Shown: positions 16,699 through 25,545, counted from the stretch's first letter. The stretch: 33,267 nucleotides of DNA from Flavobacterium denitrificans DSM 15936 (GCF_000425445.1 NZ_AUDL01000020.1:1-33267), one strand, 5' to 3'. Notes: a model not told the origin generated them from the sequence alone. Translations and numbers: made by a program.

Positions 16699-17733
16699 AT
16701 GAAATTGCACACACACATTTACAGCTTGTTCCTGATGATTATTTTTTTTACCTCTTGTAAAGAACCAAACCAAATCAATGCATCAAAAGGAAATTGCAAA
16801 GTTGAAAAAAGAGAAATTGTTACACGCTTTGGTCCAAAAAGAATGGTGCGGAATGTAAGGCAAGATAAAAACGGAAATATTTTGATTGCTTCGTTTCAAG
16901 ATGTATTTCGATACGATGGAAAAATGTTTACTAATTTAACTAGCAAGATACAATCACCAAGTTTTTGGGATGTGTTGGAAGATCGAAAAGGGAATCTTTG
17001 GTTTGCTACTCGAGATTCAGGTGTTTACTATTATAATAAAAAATCTGTTCAGCATTTTACTACACGAGAAGGACTTGCGAGTAATCAAGTTGCCTCTATT
17101 TATGAAGATAGAGCTGGCAATATTTGGTTTGCTACTGGCGGAGGAGCAAGCCGTTATGATGGAAAATCTTTTCGAAATTTCACTACCAGAGATGGACTTT
17201 CTAGTAATGCTGTAAATTCTATTATGGAAGACAGTACAGGGAAATTATGGTTTGCTACTAGAGACGAACCTTGTTTTTATGATGGGAAGAAATTTACCGT
17301 CTTTAAAAAAAATAACGGCAAACCCTTTCATAACGTTTGGTCGATAATTGAAGATCGAAAAGGCAATATTTGGTTTGGTGGCTCGATACTCAAAGAGCGA
17401 AAGAAAGGTAATATTTTGATTCTTGAATTTGGTTTTTGGCGTTACGATGGGAATACTTATACAAAAATATCCAATAGAGGAACTTCTATTATATTGGAAG
17501 ATAAAGAAGGAAATATTTGGACTACGGGGACGGTTGGACTTAATGGATATTGGGCGCTTACACGATATGATCAAAAAACTTTATACGATAAAATACCAAA
17601 AGCAACCGAAATATTCGCACTAAAAGAGATGGGAATGCTGTGCGGGATTTTGCAAGCTAAAGATGGAAGTATTTGGTTTGGATCTATGGCTGGCGTGTAT
17701 CGATATGATGGAATGACCATCACGCAATTTTAA
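16699..17733 (+). CDS. Beta-propeller lipoprotein with two-component-regulator propeller repeats
   Basis: 344 aa. The N-terminal signal peptide ends in a lipobox (FFTSC, Cys ~20), so the protein should be lipid-anchored in the envelope. The rest is about six or seven repeats of ~40 residues with the pattern xxEDRxGNIWFATxxGxxxYDGKxxxxFTxxxGLxSN, the Reg_prop type repeat normally found in the periplasmic sensor part of hybrid two-component systems. Here the propeller stands alone, without kinase or TM. It is divergent from the membrane-anchored regulator and may present a ligand to it (inference). The internal repeats are also visible at DNA level. Confidence 0.88.
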   Translation: MKLHTHIYSLFLMIIFFTSCKEPNQINASKGNCKVEKREIVTRFGPKRMVRNVRQDKNGNILIASFQDVFRYDGKMFTNLTSKIQSPSFWDVLEDRKGNLWFATRDSGVYYYNKKSVQHFTTREGLASNQVASIYEDRAGNIWFATGGGASRYDGKSFRNFTTRDGLSSNAVNSIMEDSTGKLWFATRDEPCFYDGKKFTVFKKNNGKPFHNVWSIIEDRKGNIWFGGSILKERKKGNILILEFGFWRYDGNTYTKISNRGTSIILEDKEGNIWTTGTVGLNGYWALTRYDQKTLYDKIPKATEIFALKEMGMLCGILQAKDGSIWFGSMAGVYRYDGMTITQF

Positions 17734-17751
17734 AGGTTTTATTTTATTTTA

Positions 17752-17815
17752 GTTTCAAGTTTCAAGTTTCAAGTTTCAAGTTTCAGCTTTTACGTTAAGT
17801 ACCTGAAACTTGAAA
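17752..17815. terminator. GTTTCAA tandem repeat and hairpin between convergent genes
   Basis: Four perfect GTTTCAA units (17752-17779) are followed by a partial fifth. TTTCAAGTTTCAG (17774-17786) pairs with CTGAAACTTGAAA (17803-17815), 13 bp with a 16-nt loop. It lies between the ends of the propeller gene (plus) and the SMR gene (minus), so it probably ends transcription. The repeat may allow slippage. Confidence 0.55.
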
Positions 17816-17837
17816 ACCGAAACAAAAAAACATATTT

Positions 17838-18164
17838 TTAGTGCGAAACCGCTTTTAATCCTACGATAGAACCAACTAAAGTTGCTAAAAAGAATAATCT
17901 CCAGAAAGCTGCAGGTTCTTTAAAAACAAAGATACCAACCAATACAGTTCCTACTGCACCAATTCCTGTCCACACCGCATAAGCCGTTCCAAGGGGGAGT
18001 GTCTCTGTCGCTTTCATTAATAAAAGCATACTTACCGTTAAAGAAATGAAGAAACCAATATACCAATAATACATTTCGGTTCCAGTTGTTGCTTTTGCTT
18101 TTCCAAGACATGATGCGAAGGCTACTTCAAATAGACCAGCAATTATTAAAATAATCCAGTTCAT
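17838..18164 (-). CDS. sugE: Small multidrug resistance exporter, SugE/Gdx type
   Basis: 108 aa, four TM helices, normal SMR length. The essential membrane Glu is Glu13 (AGLFE). LPLGTAYAVWTGIGAVG in TM3 is diagnostic of the SugE/Gdx branch, whose members export guanidinium or quaternary ammonium ions in exchange for protons. SMR proteins act as dimers; only one subunit is encoded here. It is downstream of a Crp/Fnr-type regulator on the same strand with a 73-nt gap, and may be controlled by it (inference). I see no guanidine riboswitch in the gap. Confidence 0.85.
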   Translation of the reverse strand: MNWIILIIAGLFEVAFASCLGKAKATTGTEMYYWYIGFFISLTVSMLLLMKATETLPLGTAYAVWTGIGAVGTVLVGIFVFKEPAAFWRLFFLATLVGSIVGLKAVSH

Positions 18165-18237
18165 ATAGTTAAAATTTTGTGGTGCAAAGTTCCTTTATGA
18201 AAAGCAGAAAAAATTTAACAAATGATAAAAAATGCAA

Positions 18238-18798
18238 TTATTTTATCTCAGAACGAATTCTGCTCAAACTTACTTGTGTAATGCCTAAATAAGATGCAAT
18301 ATGCCCCAATTGTACTCTTTGCAATAATTCAGGATGATCTTTCATTAATTCCAGATAACGTTCTGATGCATTTTTGAATTGCTTCGAAATCAAACGTTCT
18401 TCCGTTTTGATTAATTCTTTTTCAGCGAATTTCCTACCCCAGTTCGCAATATGAACATCTTCATTAAAGAGTTTTCTTAGATTTTCAGTTTTGAGTTCAT
18501 AAAGTTCGCAATCCTCAAGAAGCTCGATATTTTCATATCCCGGCTGGTCTTCCACATAACTTTTCATCGAAATGACCGTTTCGCCTTCTTTTCCAAACCA
18601 AAAAGTAACTTCATTGTCTCTTTCTACATAAGCACGAACTAATCCTTTTTTTATAAAATAGATATTAGATTCTATTTTGTTGGCTTTTAATAAAATATGT
18701 CCTTTTGAGAAAGCAATTTCGGAGACATTATTTTGTAAAGCCAATTTTGACTTTTCGGGAAGTTCATGTATTTGATCGAGAATATTAGAAATATTCAT
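18238..18798 (-). CDS. Crp/Fnr-family transcriptional regulator
   Basis: 186 aa. A cyclic-nucleotide-binding-type barrel lies at ~8-115 (SNIYFIKKGLVRAYVERDNEVTFWFGKEGE), and the C-terminal helix-turn-helix ends QLGHIASYLGITQVSLSRIRSEI. It has the same length and layout as the protein at 755-1318. The frame is open 39 codons further upstream to 18915, but that extension would run through the terminator at 18870-18896. ATG 18798 gives the family's usual N-terminus. Probably regulates the SMR exporter 73 nt downstream (inference). Confidence 0.85.
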   Translation of the reverse strand: MNISNILDQIHELPEKSKLALQNNVSEIAFSKGHILLKANKIESNIYFIKKGLVRAYVERDNEVTFWFGKEGETVISMKSYVEDQPGYENIELLEDCELYELKTENLRKLFNEDVHIANWGRKFAEKELIKTEERLISKQFKNASERYLELMKDHPELLQRVQLGHIASYLGITQVSLSRIRSEIK

Positions 18799-18863
18799 TT
18801 TTAATTTTTTATAAATTTCGAATAAAGATACAAGTTGTAAAAGGGAACAGAAAATTTCGAACC

Positions 18864-18896
18864 AAAAAAATCCCATTTCCAAAATAGAAATGGGAT
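18864..18896 (-). terminator. Terminator of the RND efflux operon
   Basis: On the minus strand ATCCCATTTC pairs with GAAATGGGAT (10 bp, 7-nt loop) and is followed by TTTTTTT. It lies just after the end of the outer-membrane channel gene and before the Crp-like gene. Confidence 0.85.
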
Positions 18897-18960
18897 ATAA
18901 AATTGCACATTGCATGCTAATTCAAAAATGCAGGCGCAATTTTTGACCAATATATAAACA

Positions 18961-20445
18961 CTAATTAATGCCACCACCCAAAGCTTTGTACAACAATACT
19001 TGGGAGTTTGCATTGCGAAGCTGAATATCAACAAAATCTAGCTCAGCCTGCAATTTGTTTTTTTGCGCATTGATGATTTCAAGGTAATTAGCGTAACCGC
19101 TCAAATACAAATCATTTGAAACATTTACCGCAATTTCAAGATGATCGATTTCTTTCAATTTGTATTTGAGAACATCTTCAAAAGCTTCGTTTCGGTGCAG
19201 TAAAGCGCTTAATTCGTTGAATGCAGTTGTAACCGAATTTTGATATTGAAGAAATGAGATTTCCTGTCTTCGATTCGAAACATAAAATTCTTGTTTGATT
19301 TGTCCTTTATTAAAAACTGGCGCTGTCAAACCGCCTAATAATTGCCAAGCGAAAGAACCAGCATCAAAAAAAGTATTGAATGAAAACGAATTAAACCCTG
19401 CATATCCGCCCAAGTTTACAGTTGGGAAAAAGGCAGCGCGAGCCGATTTTGCATCAGCATTGCTGGCTAATAATTCGAAATACGCTTCAGAAACATCTGG
19501 TCTTTTATGAATGATAGAATCTACACTGATTTTTTGGTTTAAAACTTCTAAGTGTCCAGCTAGGAAATCGCTACTTCTGTCAATTTTTCCTCCATATTCA
19601 CCTAAAAGCGTCAATAAGGCTTTTTCAGTCTGATCGATGCTTAATTTTAGTTCTGAAGCTTCGGCGTAAATGTTATTATTTTGGGCATTAAACTGTTGTA
19701 CAGCCAACTCGGTAGCTTTTCCAACTGATCTTTGTGCTGAAACAATATCAAGAGCTCTTTCTTGTGTTTTTAAGTTTTTATCGTAAATAGAGGCTTGTTT
19801 ATCTAGTGCGATAAGTTTAAAATACAAATCGGCAACATCGCCCAAAAGACGTGTCTGCAATAAACGCATTCCTTGCTGAGAAGCAAAAAATCGTTGTTGT
19901 GCTGCTTTTTTGCGATTGCTTAGTTTTCCCCAAATATCAGCTTCCCACGAAACTTTTGCTCCTAAAAAGAAGTTAGGTGAAACTTTTTCATTTATTTTTT
20001 GTTTTTCGGTAATATTCTGCGAAAAGTTGGTGTCAAAGTTTCCGACACCTTCCATAGTATATTTCCCAAAATGTGTTCCAGACGCATCTGCCACAAGGTC
20101 TAATGACGGAAGAAGCGCTAGTTTGGCCACTTTTAAATGCGAATTGGCAATCAAAATGCGTTCCTGCATAATTAAATAATCAGGATTTTTGGCAATTGCT
20201 TTTTTTAGTAAATCCTCTAATTTGGGATCTTTAAAAAAGGTTTCTGTTTTTAGTGGAATAAAATCATTTTTTGAAACTTCTTTTCGCTGTGCATCAAAAT
20301 TTTCTGGAAGTTTTGCTGCGTCTAATTTAGTACTGACTTTTGGTGCCGAACAAGCTGTTAAAAGTAAAATACCTGTTATTACAACGGCACTTTTGGTTGT
20401 CCTTATCACATCAGTATTTTTATATTGATTTAATATGTTTTTCAT
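18961..20445 (-). CDS. Outer-membrane efflux lipoprotein (TolC/OprM, NodT family)
   Basis: 494 aa. The signal peptide has a lipobox LLTAC (Cys32). The body shows the duplicated TolC-type coiled-coil repeat, with PDYLIMQERILIANSHLKVAKLALLPSLD in the first half and RPDVSEAYFELLASNADAKSARAAFFPTVNLGG in the second. Such channels form trimers in the outer membrane and give the exit path for RND pumps. Third gene of the operon with adaptor and pump, but 258 nt separate it from the pump gene and this gap is filled by a repeat element. The N-terminus is extended by ~20 polar residues before the hydrophobic stretch, so a later start is possible. Confidence 0.9.
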   Translation of the reverse strand: MKNILNQYKNTDVIRTTKSAVVITGILLLTACSAPKVSTKLDAAKLPENFDAQRKEVSKNDFIPLKTETFFKDPKLEDLLKKAIAKNPDYLIMQERILIANSHLKVAKLALLPSLDLVADASGTHFGKYTMEGVGNFDTNFSQNITEKQKINEKVSPNFFLGAKVSWEADIWGKLSNRKKAAQQRFFASQQGMRLLQTRLLGDVADLYFKLIALDKQASIYDKNLKTQERALDIVSAQRSVGKATELAVQQFNAQNNNIYAEASELKLSIDQTEKALLTLLGEYGGKIDRSSDFLAGHLEVLNQKISVDSIIHKRPDVSEAYFELLASNADAKSARAAFFPTVNLGGYAGFNSFSFNTFFDAGSFAWQLLGGLTAPVFNKGQIKQEFYVSNRRQEISFLQYQNSVTTAFNELSALLHRNEAFEDVLKYKLKEIDHLEIAVNVSNDLYLSGYANYLEIINAQKNKLQAELDFVDIQLRNANSQVLLYKALGGGIN

Positions 20446-20487
20446 TGTTTAATTTTTTTATTCAATCTTTTGTCTAAATTTTTATTT

Positions 20488-20691
20488 TAACACATAGAAA
20501 CATAGATTTTCTTTCTATAAAAAGGGAGTTGAAAGAAACTAGTTTCTAACACATAGCTGAATGAACATAGACCAAAGTTTCAACTTTGGGATTTGGTGAC
20601 TACCATACAGCTATGTTTATTTAAGTTAAGTGAAACGCCTTTCCACGCTTTCCATCCCGATAGCTATCGGGACTATGAATCTATGTGTTTA
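20488..20691. repeat. Intergenic repeat element with inverted ends
   Basis: The ~204-nt gap between pump and channel genes starts with TAACACATAGAAACATAGAT (20488-20507) and ends with GAATCTATGTGTTTA (20677-20691), which are related as imperfect inverted repeats. Inside are two palindromes: CCAAAGTT-TC-AACTTTGG (20572-20589) and CCCGATAGCTATCGGG (20656-20671). This resembles non-coding repeats scattered in Flavobacterium genomes (from memory). It probably inserted within the operon. Confidence 0.55.
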
Positions 20692-20703
20692 AAAAATTAC
20701 ACA

Positions 20704-23700
20704 TTAAGATTTGCTCATTCGTTTTTCCAATTTTGCAAACAGTATATAAAGTCCAGGAATAATCAATAGACCAAACACAGTTCCAATCAACATTCCTCCC
20801 GCAGCTGCCGTTCCGATCGAACGGTTACCAATTGCACCCGCACCAGAAGCAATACATAGCGGAATCAATCCAGAAATAAAAGCAAAAGAGGTCATCAAAA
20901 TAGGACGGAAACGAAGTCTAGCGCCTTCAATTGCCGCTTCGACAATATCACGTCCGAGTTTGTTTTGTGCCATTGCGAATTCTACAATCAGAATGGCATT
21001 CTTGGCGAGCAGACCAATCAACATGACGAGCGCTACTTGGGCATAAATGTTATTGTCTAATCCAACCATTACAAGTGCGATATAAGAACCAAATACTCCA
21101 ACAGGCAAACTCAATAATACGGGGAATGGAAGCAATAAACTTTCGTATTGTGCTGCCAATAATAAGTATACGAAAAGTATACAAAGTCCAAAAATGTATA
21201 TGGTTTGGTTACCTGAAAGAATCTCTTCACGTGTCATACCAGACCATTCCAGTTCAAAGCGGCTAGGCAATTTTTCTGCGGCAATTTTTTCAACAGCGGC
21301 TATGGCATCTCCAGAGCTGTAACCTTCGGCAGGTTCACCGTTAATCATAGCAGACATGTACATATTATAACGCGTTAAAACCTCAGGCCCGTAAACTCTT
21401 TCTAGCTTAATGAAAGTTGAGAACGGAACCATTTCGCCTGCGTCATTCTTCAAATACATATCCAAAATGCTTTCTGGATTTTGACGGAATTGCGGACTTG
21501 CCTGAACCATTACTTTGTACATTTGGGCGAAACGGATAAAATTAGTAGCATAAAAAGAACCCAACATTGTCTGTAAAGTACTCATGGCATTATCAACCGA
21601 AATTCCTTTTTTGGCAGCTAAATCATAATCAATATGTATTAAATATTGAGGGAAAGTGGCATCAAAACTCGAGAACGAATTCTGAATTTCTGGCGAAGCA
21701 TTCAATTCTTTGATGAATTCTTTGGTTACTTTATCAGTATTGGTAATACTTCCTCCAGATTTATCCAACAAGCGAAGCTCAAAACCACTTGTGTTACCAA
21801 AACCAGGAACGGTTGGCGGTGCAAAAATCTCAATTTGTGCGTCGGTAATGTTTTTTGTTTTTTCTGTAAGTTCCGCCATAAATTCGGTAACCGAAATATC
21901 ACGTTCGCTCCAGTCTTTCAAGTTGATCATTCCCATACCGTATGAAGCACCAGCAATTTCGGTTACAATACTGTATCCCGCAAGAGTGGTTACGTTGTCT
22001 ACACCTTGAATTCCTTTTGCAATTTTAGTCACTTCGTCTAACGCTTTTTCGGTACGTTCTACAGTTGCTCCTTGTGGTGTTGTAACGCTCACGTAAACCA
22101 TTCCCTGATCTTCTGTAGGGATGAATCCTGAGGCTAAAAATCGAGTTGTTCCCCAAGTTAGAATGCAAAACAAGACTAATAAACCAACTGTAACGGTATT
22201 ACGATCAGCAAATTTTACTAATACTTTGATGTATTTTGAAGTAATATTGTCAAACCAATTATTGAATCTGTGGAAGAAACGATCTAAAAGTGATTTTTTC
22301 TCTTTATTAGGATCGTGCGCTTTTAGCATAATCGCACAAAGGGCAGGAGTAAGTGTAAGAGCGTTAATACCCGAAATCACAATACTAATGGCCATTGTCA
22401 ATGAGAATTGTCTGTAGAAAACCCCAACAGGACCGCTCAAAAAAGCAACAGGAATAAACACCGCAGCCATTACAATCGTAATCGCAATAACGGCACCTGT
22501 AATTTCTTTCATCGCACTAATGGTAGCATCCATTGGCGACATATGTTCTTCGGAGATTTTTACGTGAACAGCTTCAACAACGACAATCGCATTATCAACC
22601 ACAATTCCGATAGAAAGTACTAAAGCGAAAAGTGTCAATAAGTTGATCGAGAATCCCATCATCGACATAAAAGTAAACGAACCAATAAGTGCGACAGGAA
22701 CTGCCAATACTGGAATCAAAGTCGATCTCCAATCTTGAAGGAAAAGGAAAACAACAAATGCCACTAAAATAAAGGCTTCCACCAATGTTCTTAATACTTC
22801 ATGAATAGAGGCGTCAAGGAAACGAGAAACGTCATAAGCGATGTTGAATTCCATTCCCGGAGGAAAAGAAGAACCTTTTAATTCGGCCATTTTTTCTTTT
22901 ACGCTCGCAATAACTTCTGAAGCATTAGAACCCGGACGCTGTTTTAGCATGATGGATGCAGAGGGTTTTCCATCGGTTTTTGAAACCATTCCGTAACTCA
23001 TCGCGCCAAATTCGATTTTCGAAATGTCTTTTAATCTTAAAATCGTTCCGTCTGGATTGGCTCTTAACGGAATTTCTTCGTACTGACTAGGTTCAAAGAA
23101 TTTTCCGCCATATTTAATTACATATTGCAATTGATTGTTCATTTGTCCTGAACCTTCGCCCACTTTACCCGGAGCTGCAGAAATATTTTGTTTTTGAAGC
23201 GAAGCAATTACTTCATTTGCAGAAATATTATACGAAAGCATTTTTTCTGGATCCAGCCAAACACGCATCGAATATTCTTTTTGTCCCATGATTTCGGCAC
23301 GTCCGACACCATCAATACGTTTTAATTCCTGAAGAATATTAATATCAGTAAAGTTGAAGATAAACTGCTCGTCTTGAGTTTTGTCGGTACTTGTAATGTT
23401 CAAGTACATCAACATACTGTTTACCTCTTTTTCGGTCGTAACTCCGGCACGAATTACCTCTTCTGGAAGCTCATCAAGAATCGTGGTAACTCTGTTCTGT
23501 ACGTTTACGGCGGCCAAATCGGGATCGGTTCCTACTTCAAAGAAAACTTGGATTAAGGTCAAACCATCGTTGGAAGTTACGGTCGACATATAGGTCATTC
23601 CAGGAACCCCATTTATGGCTCTTTCCAATGGAAGAGCAACGGCGTTGGCAGAAACTTCTGCGTTTGCCCCTGTGTATTTTGCTGTAACGGTTACAGATGG

Positions 23701-23820
23701 TGGTACAATATCTGGGAATTGGGTAATAGGAAGCTGAAACAACGCCAGCAATCCCAGAAGGACTATCATAACCGAGATGATTAATGACAATATTTTCCTT
23801 CTGATAAATAACTCTATCAT
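20704..23820 (-). CDS. RND efflux pump, HAE1 (AcrB/MexB) family
   Basis: 1038 aa, normal length for the family. It is a trimeric proton-driven drug exporter of the inner membrane with 12 TM helices and two large periplasmic loops. Seen: N-terminal MIELFIRRKILSLIISVMIV, the porter-domain pattern, TM4 motif GIVVDNAIVVVEAV, GFIPTEDQG, and TM10 LLAKNAILIVEFA with the relay Lys. AcrB has a double Asp (407/408) in TM4; here the pair reads Asp-Asn. I recall the same DN form in other Bacteroidota pumps, so it may be lineage-typical. It lies 51 nt after the adaptor gene in the operon. The substrate is not predictable from sequence. Confidence 0.95.
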   Translation of the reverse strand: MIELFIRRKILSLIISVMIVLLGLLALFQLPITQFPDIVPPSVTVTAKYTGANAEVSANAVALPLERAINGVPGMTYMSTVTSNDGLTLIQVFFEVGTDPDLAAVNVQNRVTTILDELPEEVIRAGVTTEKEVNSMLMYLNITSTDKTQDEQFIFNFTDINILQELKRIDGVGRAEIMGQKEYSMRVWLDPEKMLSYNISANEVIASLQKQNISAAPGKVGEGSGQMNNQLQYVIKYGGKFFEPSQYEEIPLRANPDGTILRLKDISKIEFGAMSYGMVSKTDGKPSASIMLKQRPGSNASEVIASVKEKMAELKGSSFPPGMEFNIAYDVSRFLDASIHEVLRTLVEAFILVAFVVFLFLQDWRSTLIPVLAVPVALIGSFTFMSMMGFSINLLTLFALVLSIGIVVDNAIVVVEAVHVKISEEHMSPMDATISAMKEITGAVIAITIVMAAVFIPVAFLSGPVGVFYRQFSLTMAISIVISGINALTLTPALCAIMLKAHDPNKEKKSLLDRFFHRFNNWFDNITSKYIKVLVKFADRNTVTVGLLVLFCILTWGTTRFLASGFIPTEDQGMVYVSVTTPQGATVERTEKALDEVTKIAKGIQGVDNVTTLAGYSIVTEIAGASYGMGMINLKDWSERDISVTEFMAELTEKTKNITDAQIEIFAPPTVPGFGNTSGFELRLLDKSGGSITNTDKVTKEFIKELNASPEIQNSFSSFDATFPQYLIHIDYDLAAKKGISVDNAMSTLQTMLGSFYATNFIRFAQMYKVMVQASPQFRQNPESILDMYLKNDAGEMVPFSTFIKLERVYGPEVLTRYNMYMSAMINGEPAEGYSSGDAIAAVEKIAAEKLPSRFELEWSGMTREEILSGNQTIYIFGLCILFVYLLLAAQYESLLLPFPVLLSLPVGVFGSYIALVMVGLDNNIYAQVALVMLIGLLAKNAILIVEFAMAQNKLGRDIVEAAIEGARLRFRPILMTSFAFISGLIPLCIASGAGAIGNRSIGTAAAGGMLIGTVFGLLIIPGLYILFAKLEKRMSKS

Positions 23821-23871
23821 TTTGAATTTTTTAGATAAATAATTAAATAACTGTTTTACAGATCGATAAAT

Positions 23872-24966
23872 CTATATTTGTTTCATATTGATTTTATCGC
23901 CGTCTCTCAATGATTGTGTACCTTCTTGTACAATTAGGTCATCGGTTTTTAGACCTTCGTTTAAGATGTAGACATCATCAAGAGTGGTTTCAATTTTAAC
24001 ATTAGTCATTTTAACTACTCCATCTTTGTTCACACGGAAAACATACTGTTTGTCTTGAATAGAAAAAACAGCTTTCTGCGGAATTAAAATTGCATTAGTT
24101 TTGGGTTCTGAAATAATCAATTTCCCAGAAGTTCCGTGTTTGATAAATCCTTGCGGATTATGGAATTTTGCTTTGTATTGAATAGAGCCGGTTTGTCTGT
24201 TGATTTCTCCATCTGCTGTTCTTAGTTCACCTTTTTTGTCGTATACCATTCCATTTGGCAATACCAATTTAATATCGCCTTGTGTATTTAAGGTTTTGTC
24301 TTCCATCATTTGAAAATATGTATTTTCTGGAATCGAGAAATAGGCATATACATCATCTAATTGAGAAACAGTTGTTAATAATGAGCCATTTTCTACTAAA
24401 CTTCCTTCTTTGAACGGAATTCTATCAATTGTTCCATCAAATGGTGCATGGATTGTCGTAAAACTTATTTGTTGATTAATTGCTTTTCTTTCTGCAACGG
24501 CATGCGCTACTTTTGCAGAAGCAGCTTCATATTTTGCTTTAGATAATTCTAATTCTTTATCTGCAATTACTTTTTTATTGAAAAGAGTTTGTGCTTGCTC
24601 TAGCTCAACGTTGGCAATTCTTAAGTCAGCTTTAGCGCTTTTAAAAACAGCCTCAGCTTTCAGCAGTTGAATCTGAAGTTCAACATCACTAATTTTAAAA
24701 AGGATTTGTCCTTTTTTTACTTTTTGTCCTTCGCTTACATACACTTTTTCAAGTAAACCAGGGATGCGAACGTGGATTTCTACATTGTTTTTAGCATGTA
24801 CATCGGCAACAAATTTGCTTGAAACTATAGTGTCTTTTAAGGTTACTTTATAAACAGGAACTGTCTTGATGTTTTTAGAATCTTTTTTTGATTTATCACC
24901 GCACGAGACTAAAACGAATAGTGCTAAGGTGCATAAAAGAAATGGGTTTTTATAAATGCTTATCAT
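23872..24966 (-). CDS. RND periplasmic adaptor (membrane fusion protein, AcrA type)
   Basis: 364 aa. The lipoprotein signal ends FVLVSCGDKS (Cys ~22). A lipoyl half-motif reads VRIPGLLEKVYVSEGQKVKKGQILFKI, an alpha-hairpin coiled coil spans ~95-160 (rich in A, E, K), the second lipoyl half is IHAPFDGTIDRIPFKEGSLV, and a beta-barrel region ends with TSGKLIISEPK. It links pump and outer-membrane channel. It is the first gene of the RND operon on the minus strand. Confidence 0.93.
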   Translation of the reverse strand: MISIYKNPFLLCTLALFVLVSCGDKSKKDSKNIKTVPVYKVTLKDTIVSSKFVADVHAKNNVEIHVRIPGLLEKVYVSEGQKVKKGQILFKISDVELQIQLLKAEAVFKSAKADLRIANVELEQAQTLFNKKVIADKELELSKAKYEAASAKVAHAVAERKAINQQISFTTIHAPFDGTIDRIPFKEGSLVENGSLLTTVSQLDDVYAYFSIPENTYFQMMEDKTLNTQGDIKLVLPNGMVYDKKGELRTADGEINRQTGSIQYKAKFHNPQGFIKHGTSGKLIISEPKTNAILIPQKAVFSIQDKQYVFRVNKDGVVKMTNVKIETTLDDVYILNEGLKTDDLIVQEGTQSLRDGDKINMKQI

Positions 24967-25148
24967 CGAGTTTTAATTTTTGAATAAATAGATGTTCTCC
25001 CTTTGATAAATGAATATCGGGAGTATGAATTTGGATTTTGAAAAATTAGGATGTTCTCGGATGCTTCTCTTTTAGAAAAGTACCGATTAAGAAAATGTTT
25101 TATAACAACAATTGTTCAGGTAGTATCAGCACATGAAAAATTGCTCCA

Positions 25149-25178
25149 GAAATTTATCTGAAACTATAAAAACAACAA
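25149..25178 (-). promoter_or_regulatory. Putative promoter of the RND operon
   Basis: On the minus strand TTG (25178-25176) is followed after 19 nt by TAAATTTC (25156-25149), one base off the TAnnTTTG consensus. The spacing equals that of the clean tRNA-Val promoter in this window. The leader to the adaptor ATG would be ~175 nt and contains the palindrome AACAATTGTT (25107-25116). Confidence 0.4.
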
Positions 25179-25188
25179 AATTTGCAGT

Positions 25189-25545
25189 TTAGAAAAGTTG
25201 GTACAAATGCAAATAAGTATGCCTTTGAACCTGGTATATTGAAGCTATACCATATATTAAGCTTTTTTTGTAAAGCTTGAAGTTGACTAAGTTGCTAAAA
25301 TACGGAGCCTTGATTGTACTTTGTTCTAAAGTAGTTGCTCTGGATTTTATTTTCTTCTTGATGATATAATGGACTTCTAGATCTTTTGAAGAAGAAAAAT
25401 CAGAAGAGGAAAGTGAGTCGTCTGCCGCAACACTATCCAATGTAACACAATTAGAAAAAGGAACGGACTGCTGATACGTTTCGGCGCCTCTGAAAAAAGA
25501 GAGCAACGAAAGTAAAACGACATATATGAACTTTACAGGTTTCAT
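25189..25545 (-). CDS. Small secreted protein of unknown function
   Basis: 118 aa. A hydrophobic N-terminus (residues ~5-20, KFIYVVLLSLLSFFRGA) looks like a signal peptide. A Ser/Asp-rich stretch follows, then a basic region and an aromatic-rich C-terminus (YGIASIYQVQRHTYLHLYQLF). No family recognised. It is transcribed toward the RND operon with a 222-nt gap, and has a good -7 element upstream. It may belong to the efflux unit or be independent. Coding status rests on the intact frame, the signal-like start and the promoter. Confidence 0.6.
   Translation of the reverse strand: MKPVKFIYVVLLSLLSFFRGAETYQQSVPFSNCVTLDSVAADDSLSSSDFSSSKDLEVHYIIKKKIKSRATTLEQSTIKAPYFSNLVNFKLYKKSLIYGIASIYQVQRHTYLHLYQLF

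Noticed and set aside
17752..17786. CRISPR-like repeats
   Set aside because: The units are 7 bp with no spacers; it is a simple tandem repeat.
18165..18237. Guanidine riboswitch before the SMR gene
   Set aside because: The 73-nt gap is AT-rich and lacks the conserved ACGR-type motifs or two stable stems.
18799..18915. N-terminal extension of the Crp-like regulator
   Set aside because: It would cross the terminator of the RND operon, and the paralogue at 755-1318 has no such extension.
20189..23593. Plus-strand open frames within the efflux operon
   Set aside because: They lie antisense to strong family members and show no domains; the same holds for antisense frames in the other large genes.
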